The translations under genes and the position numbers were made by a program. A stretch of DNA of 64,000 nucleotides, taken from Isoetes taiwanensis (Eukaryota; Streptophyta; Lycopodiopsida; Isoetales; Isoetaceae). Under the pieces are notes generated by a model, which saw only the letters and a list, made by a program, of their open reading frames with translations, did not search any database and was not told the origin of the DNA. Positions within the stretch are counted from its first letter, which is position 1, and each line of letters begins with the position of its first letter. The DNA is taken from positions 7,771,470 to 7,835,469 of the forward strand of contig JAJEKV010000050.1 of NCBI GenBank assembly GCA_021234155.1, in the 5' to 3' direction. Below, piece by piece: positions 1 to 13,280 of this stretch.

Positions 1-1258
1 TCACCCCATGCCCATGCCACTCACACATACGGGGGGGCACGTGGACGACGTCCAGCCCACCTACAAGTACCTAGGGGTGGAGTTCCCCTCCTGGCTTCTG
101 GGGGCGTCTATCGGGCTATGGGTGACAACCAATTTGTGGAAAGCGCTTTATGCCATGCAGAACAATGATCCTGTGAGAGCTCTATGATTGGGGCCATCGG
201 TCATCTGTTAGCACCGGTCGAGCATGTCCTTCATGCGGGTCGAGGTTTGGGGCCCGGTCGTCTCTTGGCGACTGGAATGACTTGGAGGCAGTGCGAAGGC
301 ATTTTAGGCGGGCGCAGGGTTAAACCTTCAGTCCCTATCGGTTCTAGCTGCAGGAACGGATTCTTGCCAAAAAGCCGGTGGCAGCCCTTGATAGACACAT
401 CGTCTATTTTCGAAAGTAGTTACTATGGGTGATGCCGGCTCCAAGACCGCTTACACTTGTGGCAATGGGTCCTCGGCTTAGGGCCTGTTGGAGGGTAAAG
501 AGATATCGAGTGGTTCGCCCGGATGGAGCGTCGCGAGAACTGATGCGTCAGTGGACACGGCGGCCGATCGTGACAACTGCGGGGAGTACCTAGGCGCTTG
601 TTTCCTTGGCAAGCTCACGGGACCGGCTCTAGAGCAGGTCAAAGCGGCCCATTACAAGGAGCACATCAACCAGAGTGTTAGCGGGGTCCGCAATCTACCT
701 GCGTTCCGGTGCCCTCTGAAAAGCCGGACTCATTGCCTCCATTAGCACGGGTGCCCCATCTTACGATCGAGGCAGGCGGTGGATTGGGAGCCCCGCCGGG
801 GCGTGCTCTGTCGTCTTGTCAAAGCGGGTGCCATTGAGGATGAGTCTCACACTTTCCGAGTTGCCAGGCTGGTCACATCCGGGCGGATCGCTCCCTTAGT
901 ACGGCCGGACTTGCCCTTACATTTGCTGATGAACACATCGCCCGGTCGCGTGCCACGGGTCGTACATTGAGATCTTTGGACTCGCGAGGTCACCTTTGCC
1001 TTACATTTTGCTCGGTGATTGGGCACTCACAAAAGTGCGGTGCATGACTCAGTATATATTTGGGTGTTTTCGCATTGTATATGTTAGGGCCGGTTTGTCG
1101 TTGAGGCTGATTCCTGCCACGGTTTTTCCCTCGAAAACCCTTCGGGGCGGGGGTTTTTTAATCCAGGCCGTAATCCGCTTGCTGCGTTTTTGTATTGGGT
1201 CCCATAGACCGATTGGTCTCCGTGGACGATAAAAGTACCTTCCTTCCTTCCTTCCTTT
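1..1258 (+). mobile_element. LINE retrotransposon, 3' part (family A), 5' cut by window edge
   Basis: The first 150 bases read in one frame as the end of a LINE reverse transcriptase domain, with the motif YKYLGV near residue 20. Stops and frame changes follow, but fragments such as the stretch containing EDESHTFR (about 835-870) recur in copies at 57221-57415, and the stretch with HYKEHIN (about 650-675) recurs at 25987-26193. This shared order of fragments defines one family. The non-coding end (1100-1240) holds a hairpin of AAAACCC with GGGTTTT, then GACCGATTGGTC, and stops in a TTCC repeat (about 1237-1257), which acts as the tail. No intact ORF remains. This is a dead copy, reading left to right, whose upstream RT and endonuclease lie outside the window. 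Confidence 0.75.
1100..1258 (+). repeat. LINE family A 3' end with TTCC tail
   Basis: About 140 bases found again at 6019, 10130, 25600, 56075, 56410 and 57020. It contains a CCACGG/CCGTGG pair about 100 bases apart, an AAAACCC/GGGTTTT stem, and the small perfect hairpin GACCGATTGGTC. In the other copies with an evident tail, the sequence just outside this block is also a short tandem repeat. This is expected for the 3' end of a non-LTR retrotransposon recognised by its own reverse transcriptase. Confidence 0.75.
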
Positions 1259-2727
1259 AGACTTAACAAACCATTGAAATTATGATTTAAACTGAACACT
1301 GTAGCAATGGGAATGACGATAATACTGTAGCACCTAATAGTGAATTAGGTTGCCTTCTTCCCTGCCGATCTACCAGATCCGATCCCTCTGTAGTTTAATT
1401 TGCATTCATACAGGTATTTTAAAGTGAAGTCCGGCGGTTATGGTAGCATCAATTTAGCTCGGTGGTCTATCTTCAGTATCTTCCATATTCGAACAAACCT
1501 TGCCTCCAAATTTACCACCTTGTTTAAAATAAAATAGTAATAATGGCTCTTCATGAACCTTAACTTATTTAATATCGAACCTTTGCAAACCATTGCAAGC
1601 CCCCATCACACAATAACATCTAAATGTCATTTGCATGTCTGATGTTTCTGAGATCTTCCCCTAGCTTGCAACAATCTTCCTTTACCATGAATTATGCAAT
1701 GACTACAATTTCTAACACCTTTAAAATATGTAAACTGCGCTTATTTACTATAAAACTCATCATAAAACAACATTTATCTATCAAAGTACAAATTTGTATT
1801 TTGTAGAAGACAAAGTAATTTCTGTTTAAAAAAAACCTAGTAGCTTATGCATTTATAAACATATCATAGCTTATATGCATGAGTTCAAGAAAAGATTAGA
1901 GTATTAAACAAGACAAGGTAACCCTCGAAGCTCAAACGCCAAATAACTTTCTACAATTCTCAATATGCCTCTCCCTCGCATTCGTCCATTTGTTGTAAAT
2001 AGTTCATTCTACTTCTATCATCGTCTTTGATGCTATTCAATTTTGAGAGAAACATCTTTTACATTCCACTATAGACGCTGGGACTATTAAACTCATTTGC
2101 CATAACTTCTTCATTTCAAGAGATAGTTGACTTAAGTCCAATTCAAGGTCAAATCTGTCTGCACCATAACACGATAATAAGAGAAACTTTGAAAATCCAT
2201 ACAAGCCCTTCACGTTTCATGGACCTTGGCCGAATCTGTCTGCACCATAACAACATCCCTCGAATCTGTCTGCACCATAAGATGGTGTCTTCACAACCCT
2301 AAACTATAAACCCTGAGACAGAGAATACTTCAGATAACCCTAAAATAACCCTAAAGTGAAACAACTCGATGCTTGCATGTATGGCTTGTTAAAAAGAAAT
2401 AGAGGAATAAAAATAAAAGGGGGTAAACCATTGGGGATATGGAATTTAGACAATAAAATGCAGAGTGCACTCTAGAAGTACTGATTAGTACACCTCGTGC
2501 AATACGACCAACAATTCACATAAAAACCATAAGAAAAAATGTATAAAAACACAAAAGAAACCCCCTGTTATTATGCTACATATAGGTAACACATCATATG
2601 AAAATTTTTGGTGCGTATTTCAATAAGAACAATATAAATTTTCGATTGGGAACTTATAATATGCCAGTATTTAAGAGAACTTTAAGAAATTTTTTGATAG
2701 AGTTTAAAAAGTTTACTCAAAACTGCC
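1259..2727. other. AT-rich non-coding stretch with one dispersed 18-mer
   Basis: No convincing coding sequence is seen. An 18-base string, AATCTGTCTGCACCATAA, occurs three times at 2152, 2233 and 2263, pointing to a small local duplication. The rest is AT-rich and carries no recognised element. Confidence 0.5.
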
Positions 2728-2890
2728 TATAGAATAGAATAGAATAGAATAGAATATACATTAACGTCCCTCAGGCCGTGAGGCCCCCGGACTTGTGTAG
2801 CATCCTGCGAGCTCCCAAAAGATGCTGCCAACAAACAGACGCATAGGTTTATGTAGCCATCTAGCGGGCTTCTCTTGTTCTTTGTAATAC
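2728..2890 (-). repeat. Possible retroposon 3' end with GAATA tail
   Basis: A run of AGAAT units (about 2732-2756) is followed by a compact segment containing the hairpin CCTCAGGCCGTGAGG. The order (pentanucleotide repeat, short spacer, hairpin, GC-rich block) mirrors the minus-strand LINE family A ends at 25600 and 57010, but the base sequence is only loosely similar. It may be a divergent subfamily or an unrelated SINE-like element. Confidence 0.35.
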
Positions 2891-5800
2891 ATTTTAGTTT
2901 ATTTTTCTTCATATTGTTGCTAAATCTCAACCTTCATCTAAGAAATATTCAAGGTACTTGCAGCCACAATAATAGGATATAGAACCTTATTTTCAATCAA
3001 AGTACCGATCATATAAGATATGACCCTGGGACTACTTAAATGAATACTCAATCGTTAAATGCCCTCTACGATTCGAACCTATGCATATTTGGGTTCTTCC
3101 CTCTCCCCCTTTTTTTCAAGAATGAGAGATAAATTTCATTACCAATCAGGAAAAACTCAGGGGTTTAAAACATGTTTAAAACTCAAAGGGAGAAAATGTC
3201 CTTTTGTGCAGACTACTTGTACTCTTTAGACTTTCATTTAGTGTGACTATCCTTAACTCACCCATGAATGCTAAAGATCGCTTCTTTCTAGCTGTCTTCT
3301 TGCGCATAACAATTTTTCAACCATCACCATGCTCCATCATAGCTTTAGGAATCTGTAGAGATTGTGATGACTGAAATACAAAAGAAGATTTCTTAGATGG
3401 GGTCACAATAGCTCCCATTACATCTGGATGAACTGGTACTTCCTATGGCCTTGTCACATCTAGATTGAAGAAAGATGATTCTATCACATCAATATCATTG
3501 AATTGCTAGACATACTAAACCACACAAGATCAAGAGAGGGCTCTTGAGATGGAAGAGCAGATAATGCAATGGGGGATGAAGCTATAGTAGGAGGTACAAC
3601 AATTGAGGAGGTAATAATGGATAATTCATAATTCATGGCAATCGATGGAGTTCCATAAAACTTCAACTAGCTGGTGATAATGTAATATGACATTCTCATG
3701 ATCGATTTGAAATTTGGCCAAGGGATTATTTTGTATTTTTGAGAAGAAAACTCTGTGGCGAAGGATATGGATTTCATTTTCCTCATGAAAACATGGGAGC
3801 ATGCTAGTAAGAGGACTCTTGACCTTCCAGGGTATTTGCATGCATGCACAAGTATACGAGATAATGGTGAAGTGGCTTACTAATATAGGACATGTGTGAC
3901 ACTTTTTGTAGCCTTATAAAGCAGACATACACAATTTACATTTGTATACAAAGGCAAGACCTGCGAGGAAGCTCTCTATTTATTGCCATTGCTATTTATC
4001 ACATACTATTAACATGTCGATGTTGATGCATTGGACTCTTATGTCGATCTATAGGATGGCACTCATGATTTACACATCTGGCATAACTTTAGTCTTGTGA
4101 CAGAGGACTTATTATGACTTGAAAAGTGAAGACTATATGGCATTGTCAGTCAGCTGGAGCAAGTTATTATATTATCAAATTTGGGAGAGAGCTGTCCTGA
4201 ATGTGTGATGTTTATTACTTGATCATCTGCAATGGTCATCATTCGCCTACAATTCTAGCAAATGACAGTAGGTGGATTCAGACTATCAGATTCTCTATCA
4301 TGCTTGATTAACAATCAGTATAAACTAGGATTATGGTCGAGACATGCATATCTTGCATTCCAATTTGCGTATAATAGAGCAGATACCCTAAGTTTTTAGC
4401 CAAAGAATTATCTAGATATTTGTAACTCTCTACCTTTTGCAAGAGCAAAATGATAGGCTCACCACTATGCTTTTGAGTCCAACCAAGAGAAGCATCAGAA
4501 GACATAGAATCATGATGACATCAATTCACATACAATTCTTTTCTCGAAATGCATGATGTGATAGTCAATGCAAATCCTTGGAGCAAAAATTTATGCTAGA
4601 TCTAGGTCTTTACATATGTAAGCTACCAAGTAGTATAAGACCTTTCTCAAGTAGAAAAAGTCGCGTTACTAAGTTAAAATCAACAGAACATGTTTTCAAA
4701 AAATAATGTAGGTCTCGTTCAGATGAATTGAAAGATGTATTGACGTGTTTTACTCCTATAGAAAATCCCTATCTTAATGATCATTTTTTGCACAACATAG
4801 AAGTTCTTTCTAGTCAATTTACCTTGCAACTAGAGATCCAACTATCTGCTATATGCTGGTATTATGAGGACAATTCTCGACTTATAATCTCCTCTGATAG
4901 AATCACTTGACCCAATTCACTATTCATACACGTTTATAAGATTTATCAGTCAACTGATTTTATGCTAACTAGAAACATAAATGCAATACATTGGGACTGT
5001 CAAAAACCTGCTCTGAAGGTTGTTGGAGGCAAGTTCATTTTCTATTTTTTAACATTAGGTTGTTTGTGCTTAATTTTATTGATTGTGCATACAAGGGCAA
5101 AACCATGAACACCTTGACTATCAATTAAAAAGCATACTTTTGTACAAATGTGTCAAATAAAAGATCAAAACCTTGACTATAAAATACTAAACATACTTCT
5201 ATACGCCCTAGGAAGAAACTCATAACCTCATGCTAAATCAAAATGTTAGAAAACGAAAAAAAAAAAAAAAACTTTAGACCATTGTTCTACTAATATCTTT
5301 CGCATATGTACAAGAACAAGCCTTGTTTCGCTTGGCAAATAAACTAAATCAATGAGATTGTCTTAATTGCCTCATCCGTATCAATCCAATTACAATGAAG
5401 ATCTTCCTAATACCCAACCTGCACTGCATCTTCCGAAGCAAGGCAGAGCTTTGCCTAGCTAAGGAGGCATTGCTATGCCAGCTTTGACCCCAATTTTTAC
5501 TGAATGCACATCTTTGCTTCCATATATATCTTTGCTTCATTCCACCTTCCCTCACACGATTATACCAACTATTGATTAGTGAAAGGTTGCCATGTAGATA
5601 CTATCCTGCATCGGTTCACATTGCATTTCACCCAAATACACATTATACATTAAGACACAACATTAAAGAGGATTGTACTCAATGCTGCAAGTGCTTGTAA
5701 GTGTTTTGATGGTGTTCGGCTCTTTATATTATAGATAATGATCAAATTCTTATGAATGGTCCTTGAAGCATCGTTTCCTCTATAAAATGTAGCATGGATG

Positions 5801-5949
5801 AATCATCATTTGTTGATAAATGACGTATGATAGTCAAGAAACTAGGATGAAATCACGTAAAGAAATATGAAAAGATAAAGCAAGAAACACCTTACAAGAA
5901 CTACCTTAGCATGAAAAAATGTATCATAAAATCACTAGCATGAAAAACA
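2891..5949. other. AT-rich non-coding stretch
   Basis: Only short ORFs of 60-70 codons are present, none with recognisable motifs. A pyrimidine run near 3108-3118 followed by TTTCAAG could be the poly(A) end of a minus-strand LINE, but no coding remnant supports it. No RNA gene was recognised. Confidence 0.45.
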
Positions 5950-5954
5950 TTGAT

Positions 5955-6018
<64 letters not shown>
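5955..6018. repeat. GAAA microsatellite
   Basis: About sixteen uninterrupted GAAA units. It directly abuts the 3' end of the minus-strand LINE copy at 6019-6145, so it is best read as that element's tail, expanded after insertion. Confidence 0.9.
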
Positions 6019-6019
<1 letters not shown>

Positions 6020-6145
6020 ATGATTTTTATCGTCCACTGAGACCAATCGGTCTATGGGACCCAAAAGGAGGCCTTGACAAACTTATTATTGTAGGGTTAA
6101 AAACCCCATTGAGAAGGGTTTTGAGGGAAAAACCGTGGCAATAAT
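6019..6145 (-). mobile_element. LINE family A, severely 5'-truncated copy
   Basis: Reverse complement of the block at 1100-1240. It has the GACCAATCGGTC hairpin, the GGGACCC string, the AAAACCCC/GGGTTTT stem and a final CCGTGG. Only the 3' untranslated end is present, which is the usual result of incomplete target-primed reverse transcription. A SINE that borrows the LINE 3' end is an alternative. Confidence 0.75.
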
Positions 6146-9100
6146 AAGAAGAGAAATGAGAAACTAAATTTTAATAACATCTAAGATATAGAGAAATCAA
6201 TTTTGAGTATTGCTGCTTGCATTTCCCTTGATAAGTCTTCCATATTGAATCTCTACAGAAGGTGTAGAAATGCATATGTTATCCAGCCTTCTTCACATGG
6301 TGAATGGTGAAAAAATATCGTGCATGGAACTCTTCAGGATATTCATGGATCAAAAGAACCGGCATTCTTGAAGCTTGAAAATTTACTTATAGAAGTTCAT
6401 ATTCCACAGATGCCTTCTCATCGTCTAGTTTGGCAAGATGGGAAGTAGTAGATCCTATTCAACGTCTAGTTTGGCAGGATGGGAAATAGTAAATCTCATT
6501 CAACAGTCAGATGTTATAAAGTGTGAGAATACAAAAACAAAAGATCTCAAATGTTTATGATATGTTACCTTGTGAGTGCATCTAAAAAATATAATAAAAA
6601 AGGGCTTAAAAATGTGCTTGACTATAATAGTGGAAAGTGCACTGGAAGAAGTTATGTTCATTTAACTTAGAAAAAAGAATATTGCTCCAGGTAGTTGAAA
6701 TTACCAATCAACGGCCCACTTCAGATATATTAGAGTTGATGCAGTTTGAGAGACAAAAAATAAAAAGATTTTAGACACATTTTAGTCTCTCTCTTTTCAT
6801 CATCTCTAAGATTAGTATGTGAAGAAGAATTGGTTTGGATCAAAATATCCACAAGCTTGCACATGGAACACAATAATTGACGCTTCTTACTCAATCATCG
6901 CATACTTTAGTGAGTTTCTTCATTTCCTATGGAACTAAATGATTTTATTCCCTGCAAGTGAAAGGTCGACAAAATCCATACCACACTTGCAAGAGCATAA
7001 AACACCTACATTAGAGCTTCTTGCCTGTTAATAATAAAAGCTTTAACAGAAGGAAAATATAAGGATAAGGTTTAAAAAAAAAAAAAATCAGCTGTTGCTT
7101 ATTAGATTGAATTGCAGGAATGTAAAATAGCACTAGATTGAATTGCAGAAAATGTAAAATGGCAGTAACAAATCTCTGCATCACTTAATGAAAGAAAAGA
7201 GCTAAAAAATGGGATTGCACATGAAATCGTTGTGGGTGTAGGGATGGACATAGGGCAGAATTTTAAACTATATATGGAAGCATATATCTATCCCTTTCCT
7301 TTAAGACACGGCTACACTTTTATTTGAAACCAAAGGAATACCCAAATAGCTGGATTCAAGAGAGATGGAAAGAAATACCAACATACCGTGGTAAATCAAG
7401 GAAGATGTCCATTATAAAAATGTTGGGCACCTTCAGCAAGCCGAGTAGTAAAGCAAAATCAAACTGGCAACAACATCAACAGGAGAAAGAGGTCCAGGAA
7501 TCCTCTACTTCACATATGTGGATTTGATGCAGTTCCAGTATGACAAAAAATGCCCGGGTCACTCGTTTCAGCACTTGCTACGTTTACTGCTATCTCCCTA
7601 ACTATTTTTTCTTCATCTCTCTAGGTTTTTTTCCGTTGCCACAAATCTACACTTTGCTCTATCTTCCTTATCTCCATCTCCTTCCTTAGGCATGACATCG
7701 CCATGGAAGAATTGATGTTAAAGACCAAAGATTAGTGCAAAGCCACTAGGTATCGAAACAAGAATAGAGGAACGGTGATGCAAGTAGTCTCGAACATAAG
7801 ATATTAGGTCGAACCAGTAGATAGCAAATCAGGTGTCCCAAATTAAGTCTTGTAATACAAAAGGAAAAAATAGCCCGTTCAGGCATCTGTCTATATGAGA
7901 AAAAGGAAGCAAAATTAAAGACTCCAGCAAAGAGCCATAGAAAAACAAAATCCTCACACTTATATAACCTTGTAGAAGTATGGGCGCAACGCAAAGCCCT
8001 CATCTCAAAGCAATCTCCAAAGCGGGAGAAGAAATGTTAGTAAGCATGCGATGGTCAAAAGAAGCAAACTGATGATGCTTGGTATCTCCATTTTAATTTC
8101 TTGGCCTTTTTGCAAAAACTCAATATACGCTGACATAACTCCAAATGAGACAAGCTAAGGAAGATCAATACTTTATGGTGCATTCAAGAAAATAAATTAT
8201 GTATGCGATAATTTGCATAAACAAGTATGGCTTTTTTGTTGAGAAACAAAAAGAAGGAAGATATTCAGCTCTATAAATAGTTCCAGCAACCTTTTTAAGG
8301 CTAACTTTTCAAATAATATATGCTCATGCCAATTGATTTAAAGTTTACCTTACATGAATTTTATGCCCACTAGCTATTGGTAGGTCCAGAACCCAAGCAA
8401 AAACAAAGAAGGATTTGCATTAGACAAATCCCATATATATAGACAAAGGATAGCATAGTGTTGTGTATGTCGAAAGGAAACTTAGATCCTAAAGAGTATT
8501 TCTTGTACATCTCTTGCAATTGTTTCACATTTTAAACAGTTAACAAAATTGGACTTATCTATTAGGTATAACTCCAAATGTGAATCTTGAAGTAAATGCA
8601 TAATTACATGTATATATATTGATATATTAAATGCATGCAGCATTGTTGTCTGTGAAATATGTAATAACCATTAGCAATGCCTATGTCATCTAACCTCCTC
8701 TATCTACAACATCCTTCCCAATGCTTTTCATTTTTTGACAAGCTAATAGTCTTATGTTTCTACATTTGTACTATATCAATTTTACTAGACAAGATTGCTA
8801 TTAGGAAAAGTTATCAGTTATTCCTTAAGATCAAGTGGTTCTAGTAAAATATAACCAATTATTCAAGACATCAGGAAATTTTATTTTTGCATTAGAAATA
8901 ATAGATTCCACATATAACTTGCTGAACTTATATAATATATTCCTCCCTTGTTGTCTAGAAATGCTTGATCATGAGAGGGCATGCTATACTGCATGTTGCT
9001 TGTCATAGTTACAAATATATATTTATAAGTGTATTATGATTCATGATAGTGAGGTTATCATGTTCATAATATTATATTATTGCTTAATCCCCTAAAGATG

Positions 9101-9355
9101 TAAAATCAGTATAAAATCAAAGATTAGAATCTTAGTTATCAAATATAATTAATCAAATGTCCGTACTCTTATTGTTGATGCTATTAAGAAATAACAACGA
9201 GGACGAAATGTCAACATTAAGAATCATATAAGAGATTCTTGATCATGCAAATTAATAGTAAAGCAATCTTTCCAATAAGAATCTCCGATATAGGTGCATT
9301 TTCCTGCTTTGAGGATACCTTAACTTTCTTCTCGCTTCATCTTAGAATGCAATCA
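6146..9355. other. AT-rich non-coding stretch with small tandem duplications
   Basis: No gene is supported. A 41-base unit beginning CGTCTAGTTTGGCA is duplicated at about 6422-6503, and a unit of about 30 bases beginning GATTGAATTGCAG is duplicated at about 7107-7158. Remaining ORFs are short and featureless. Confidence 0.5.
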
Positions 9356-9357
9356 CA

Positions 9358-9530
9358 TAGACTATGAGGACTTATGAATTAGAGAATACATTACAATATA
9401 TAAAGATATCAAAACCATATGTTATATTTATTTCCCCTTAATGTAGACTATGAGGACTTATGGACTAGAGAATCCATTACAAATATACAAAGATATCAAA
9501 ACCATATATTATATTTATTTCCCCTTAATA
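9358..9530. repeat. Tandem duplication, unit about 85 bases
   Basis: Two adjacent copies beginning TAGACTATGAGGACTTATG and ending in a TTATTTCCCCTTAAT string differ at only a few bases. No coding content. Confidence 0.85.
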
Positions 9531-9535
9531 TATAG

Positions 9536-9724
9536 CTATTGCAACTTTAGAAATTGTTCTTCTACGGGGTGAGATATTTTGACCAAGGGTGAAATCACAT
9601 TAGTGACCATCCAAGCTTTAAGAACCATATTAACTAATAGCCTTTTAGAAAAGAAAATTCCTGGGGGCAACCCCCCTATCACACTAGGAATGCCCCAAAC
9701 CACATACTTCAAGAGCGTGACCAA
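9536..9724 (-). pseudogene. Short ORF of unknown origin
   Basis: A 62-codon open frame with protein-like composition, including a proline-glycine stretch and the segment KAWMVTNVISPLVKISHPVEEQ. Flanks contain the paired strings CTAGGGGGCTA and CCCCCTAG, which could form a hairpin. I do not recognise the family. It may be an exon or transposon remnant, or chance. Confidence 0.25.
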
Positions 9725-10129
9725 AATTCTTGGTTGGAGGCTAGGGGGCTACCCCCTAGCCAAGATCCTGGCCACCGCTAGCTCAACTTGATTGTTGCCA
9801 TGCATCCACATAGGGCTCCAATCACGATTAGGGTTCTAGCCAAACAATTGTTTTTATGCTTTATTAAGCGATTTGGGACGATTCCAAATGAATCTAAAGT
9901 TGTTGGGTGCAATTTAATGCAACAACAATCCAAAACGAAGCGGTTTATAGTTCTCTTTTAAGCGATTTGGAGCAGTTTTACTTATATCCGAGTGCGGTAT
10001 TATTGAATATGGCCTCCGTGGGCATGTTGGGGTCATATCTCCAGGAAATTATGGATACACGATCTCAGTTGTGTCCTCTGGGGCAGTACTGAATTGTCCT
10101 ATACAACTGTACAGTGTACCAACATGCTT

Positions 10130-10280
10130 ACTACTGCTAAGGTTTTTCCCTCAAAGACCCTTCGGGGCGGGGGTTTTTTAATCCTGACAGTAATACGCTT
10201 GCTGCTCTCTTTTTGTTTGTGTCCCATAGGCCAATTGGTCTCCATGGACGATAAAAAATCTATTATATTCTATTCTTCAA
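10130..10280 (+). mobile_element. LINE family A, severely 5'-truncated copy
   Basis: Closely matches 1120-1240, including the CCCTTCGGGGCGGGGG string, the GGTTTTTCCCTC start and the CCAATTGGTCTCCATGG region. It ends in a degenerate TATTC-type tail (about 10258-10280). Only the 3' end is present. Confidence 0.8.
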
Positions 10281-12839
10281 TCTAGAAATCAATTTCGAGC
10301 AATCTGTAGCAATTTTTCCGTTCAATCTTGACTTGAAAGGTCTTTATTGACTTTGATATTTTTTTCCTCTCCTTCCCTTTTTTTGGAGGGAAAAAGTTGT
10401 ATATATGGTGGAAGCCTAAAGAACCCTACCTTTAGACTTATTTTATTAAAAGAAGGACAGAAAATTGGAAAAGTAGTTTTATATAGACATACATCATGAA
10501 GTGGAGAAATGTCTAACATATGGAAGCCAAGTGTATAGTCTAGTGTAGAAATGAAACAAAAACTCTATAACTATATTTGTCGACTTATATCTTCCATGCT
10601 TGACTATGCTATTGACTGAATTTTGATTTTTTGGAAAGAGTACCTACTGCAAATATGTGTTCTAAGAAAAGTTCTCAATGAGGAAGATATGATCTCATCA
10701 GGTGGATACGCTGGATGAGGTGGAATTTGTGGAGGGGTAACAATTGGCGGGGTAGGGAGAGGTTAAACTGGACTGCAGGTGGCATGTATAGGATGAATAT
10801 GGGTGGTGCCATAGGATTAGCCAATGCTAATTGCTATAGAGGGATATGTCAAATAATCTGAGGCTATAATCATAGGCAGGAGATAGTGGACCATTCTCCT
10901 CTGATGATGAGCCAGTCCAATAGACTTTTGCCCATTCAGGGGCAAAACCATAGGACCAGATGGGATCAATTTCCTGTATGATGTTGGCACCAAGAATTTA
11001 AAAGTTCTCCAGATGGAAGTAACACATCCAGTGAAACATTGCAAATTGATCTTTTGTAAGCATATCTTCATGAATAAAGAAGAATTTATGAAGCATATGC
11101 ATCTGATATCCATCAAACATAACTGGCTTAAGTGCTCAGTGTGTAAGGGGCAACGATTGAACTTGCCAATCCAAAGCAGCTTGGAGATCTTGATAGTCCT
11201 TGATAGTGAACTTACCAGTTCTACCTATGCCAGGCATAAGTGGTTGCTGCAGACCAAAAAGGGAAGGTGGCAAACCTATCAAAACATTGCAGTTAGCTTG
11301 TCCATGGCCATGGAGCTGTTTCTTAGACCGAGCACTTCTCCTGCAGAGGAACTCCTGTCTGAGCAATGATTCTTATTGGAGCAGGGATTCCTTAAAAGGA
11401 CTCTTTGGCTTATCACAAGCTATTTGTGTATTGAACCTCTCCTTATTGGTGATCCATTCCTTCATGGTGAAGTACTCAAAAGCAGGTCAAAATTAGGGCA
11501 AAAGGGAGAGTTGAAGTGAAGTGATATCTTCTTGGATGAAAAATTAGTGTCCTTTAGATGACTACCACACAGCAAGATATGTAACTGAGAAATTGTATTT
11601 CTAAAGTGCACCAATCTGGTCGGTCCATTCCCCTTCTACCCGAGTCGCAGATATAATGCTCTCTGTCTGTATGTGCATGATCTTTGTGAAAAATTGTGCC
11701 ACCTCATCCATATCTAAGCATTCCTCCCTCTGTGCAACTTCGGCAATGCGCAGTTCATGGCTTGTGACAATTCATCGCATATGCCTGTTGAAGTGCCATA
11801 TTGTAACAGGTGTTCACTGGAGATTTGTGTAGATATGTCTACCGTCTCCACCGTATTTTGCTGCAACACTTGGCTCAGGTGCGAGGGGGTGCTCATGTAT
11901 TGTATAGTCAGACCTTACAGCATGTTTGTTGCATGGTTCTTGCATCGAACGAAGTTTAAGCTTGCTAAGAATAGTGACTAAAAATTGGTTAGCAATTGAA
12001 ACCAATGGTTAGTATCTAGGACCACTGTCGAGTCTATAAGATCTATAGCATCCGATATACTTTAAGAATGGAAACACAAATGCTTCTATTTTGGTCAATC
12101 TAGCTACATTATCTTTAACAAATTGAAGCTTGAGTTCATGTGCTTTCACCCCAAATTCTGGAAGAGTTTCGTTACAATCTACTGATGATTGACCTGCACT
12201 TTTCTCTACATTGTGTAAAATACATCCCCACTGGGAGACATTTGGTAAGTCTTCATATTGAAATAGTACATTGCTGTCCACCATCCGTGGTACTATGCAT
12301 TGCCGTTGAGACTCTTAAGTTTCTTTTTCTTTAGAGCCTGTGTAATGCAAAATGGAGACCATGATTTTGAAATGGAGCGCTCAAATTGTCGTTCTTGGCC
12401 TCCCTCTATTTTTCTAAAAATTTATTTTTTCTCGAATGATCAATTCAAGGGTCTTTTGAGGTCTTTTGGCGAGAGAGTTGAGCAAAGAGTTAGAGAGAGT
12501 GTACCATGGCGCTATGAAGAGAAAGTTGAGGAAAACCCCGAGAGAGGGGGATGGGGGCAAGGGCAAAATAATAGACAGAGGGCGCTAGTGAGGAAGTGAG
12601 AGGGATGATAGGTATTAATGTAGGTTAAGTATGCATATGGTACCCATAAAGTACCTAACATAGTGCTCTGGGACGTACAATATGTATGGATTAAGAACAT
12701 GCACGTTTATGTCAAATTTTTTGATTGGTGTACGTACATGTATGTAACATATTCCAACGTACCGTATCATGGAATATGTACCATACAGAAACTCCCACCC
12801 TTCCCTTTTCCTATAAACTCCATTGAACTCCTATGGAAC
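10281..12839. other. Unassigned stretch with scattered short ORFs
   Basis: Several overlapping short ORFs occur on both strands between 10817 and 12334. Those on the minus strand (10817-11116, 11136-11366, 12009-12284) have somewhat protein-like composition and could be pieces of one decayed minus-strand transposon gene. No motif was recognised and no frame runs beyond about 120 codons. Confidence 0.3.
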
Positions 12840-13280
12840 TCCTAATATCTAAAGGGGTTATGAACATGAAATATTAGGCATAGGTTACACACCACAATTG
12901 TGTTGTCCTTTGTAGATAAACATGGTTTTCTTATATTCATCTTGATGAAACTCGTTTCAATTGGATCGTACGACTATATATCTAAGACTGTGGGCACTCA
13001 TAATGGTTTGAATAGTTGCAGCAATACGTGATGAAGACCCTACTTTTTCCCTACCTTCTTTTTCCTAACCTCGAACTCCTAAGGAATTTCTAAGGCCCAA
13101 AGGGGTTATGAACATGACATACTAGGCATAGGTTACATGCCATAGTTGTGTTGTCCTTTGTATTACACATGGTTTCCTTACATAGGATGTGGAGCTCATC
13201 TTGATGAAACTCATTCGGATTGGATCATACGGCTATATAACTAGGACTATGGGAACGCATAATGGTTTCAACTGTCGCAA
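12840..13280. repeat. Direct duplication, unit about 230 bases
   Basis: 12840-13030 and 13070-13280 share long colinear strings, such as AAAGGGGTTATGAACATGA, GTGTTGTCCTTTGTA, CATCTTGATGAAACTC and CATAATGGTTT. The second copy has small indels. No coding content was found. Confidence 0.8.

Noticed and set aside
3061-3110. GGTTCGAATC on the minus strand, like a tRNA T loop
   Set aside because: No flanking acceptor, anticodon or T stem can be formed around it.
11013-11369. 118-codon plus-strand ORF
   Set aside because: Overlapping frames on both strands have similar length; no motif. Treated as part of an unassigned region.
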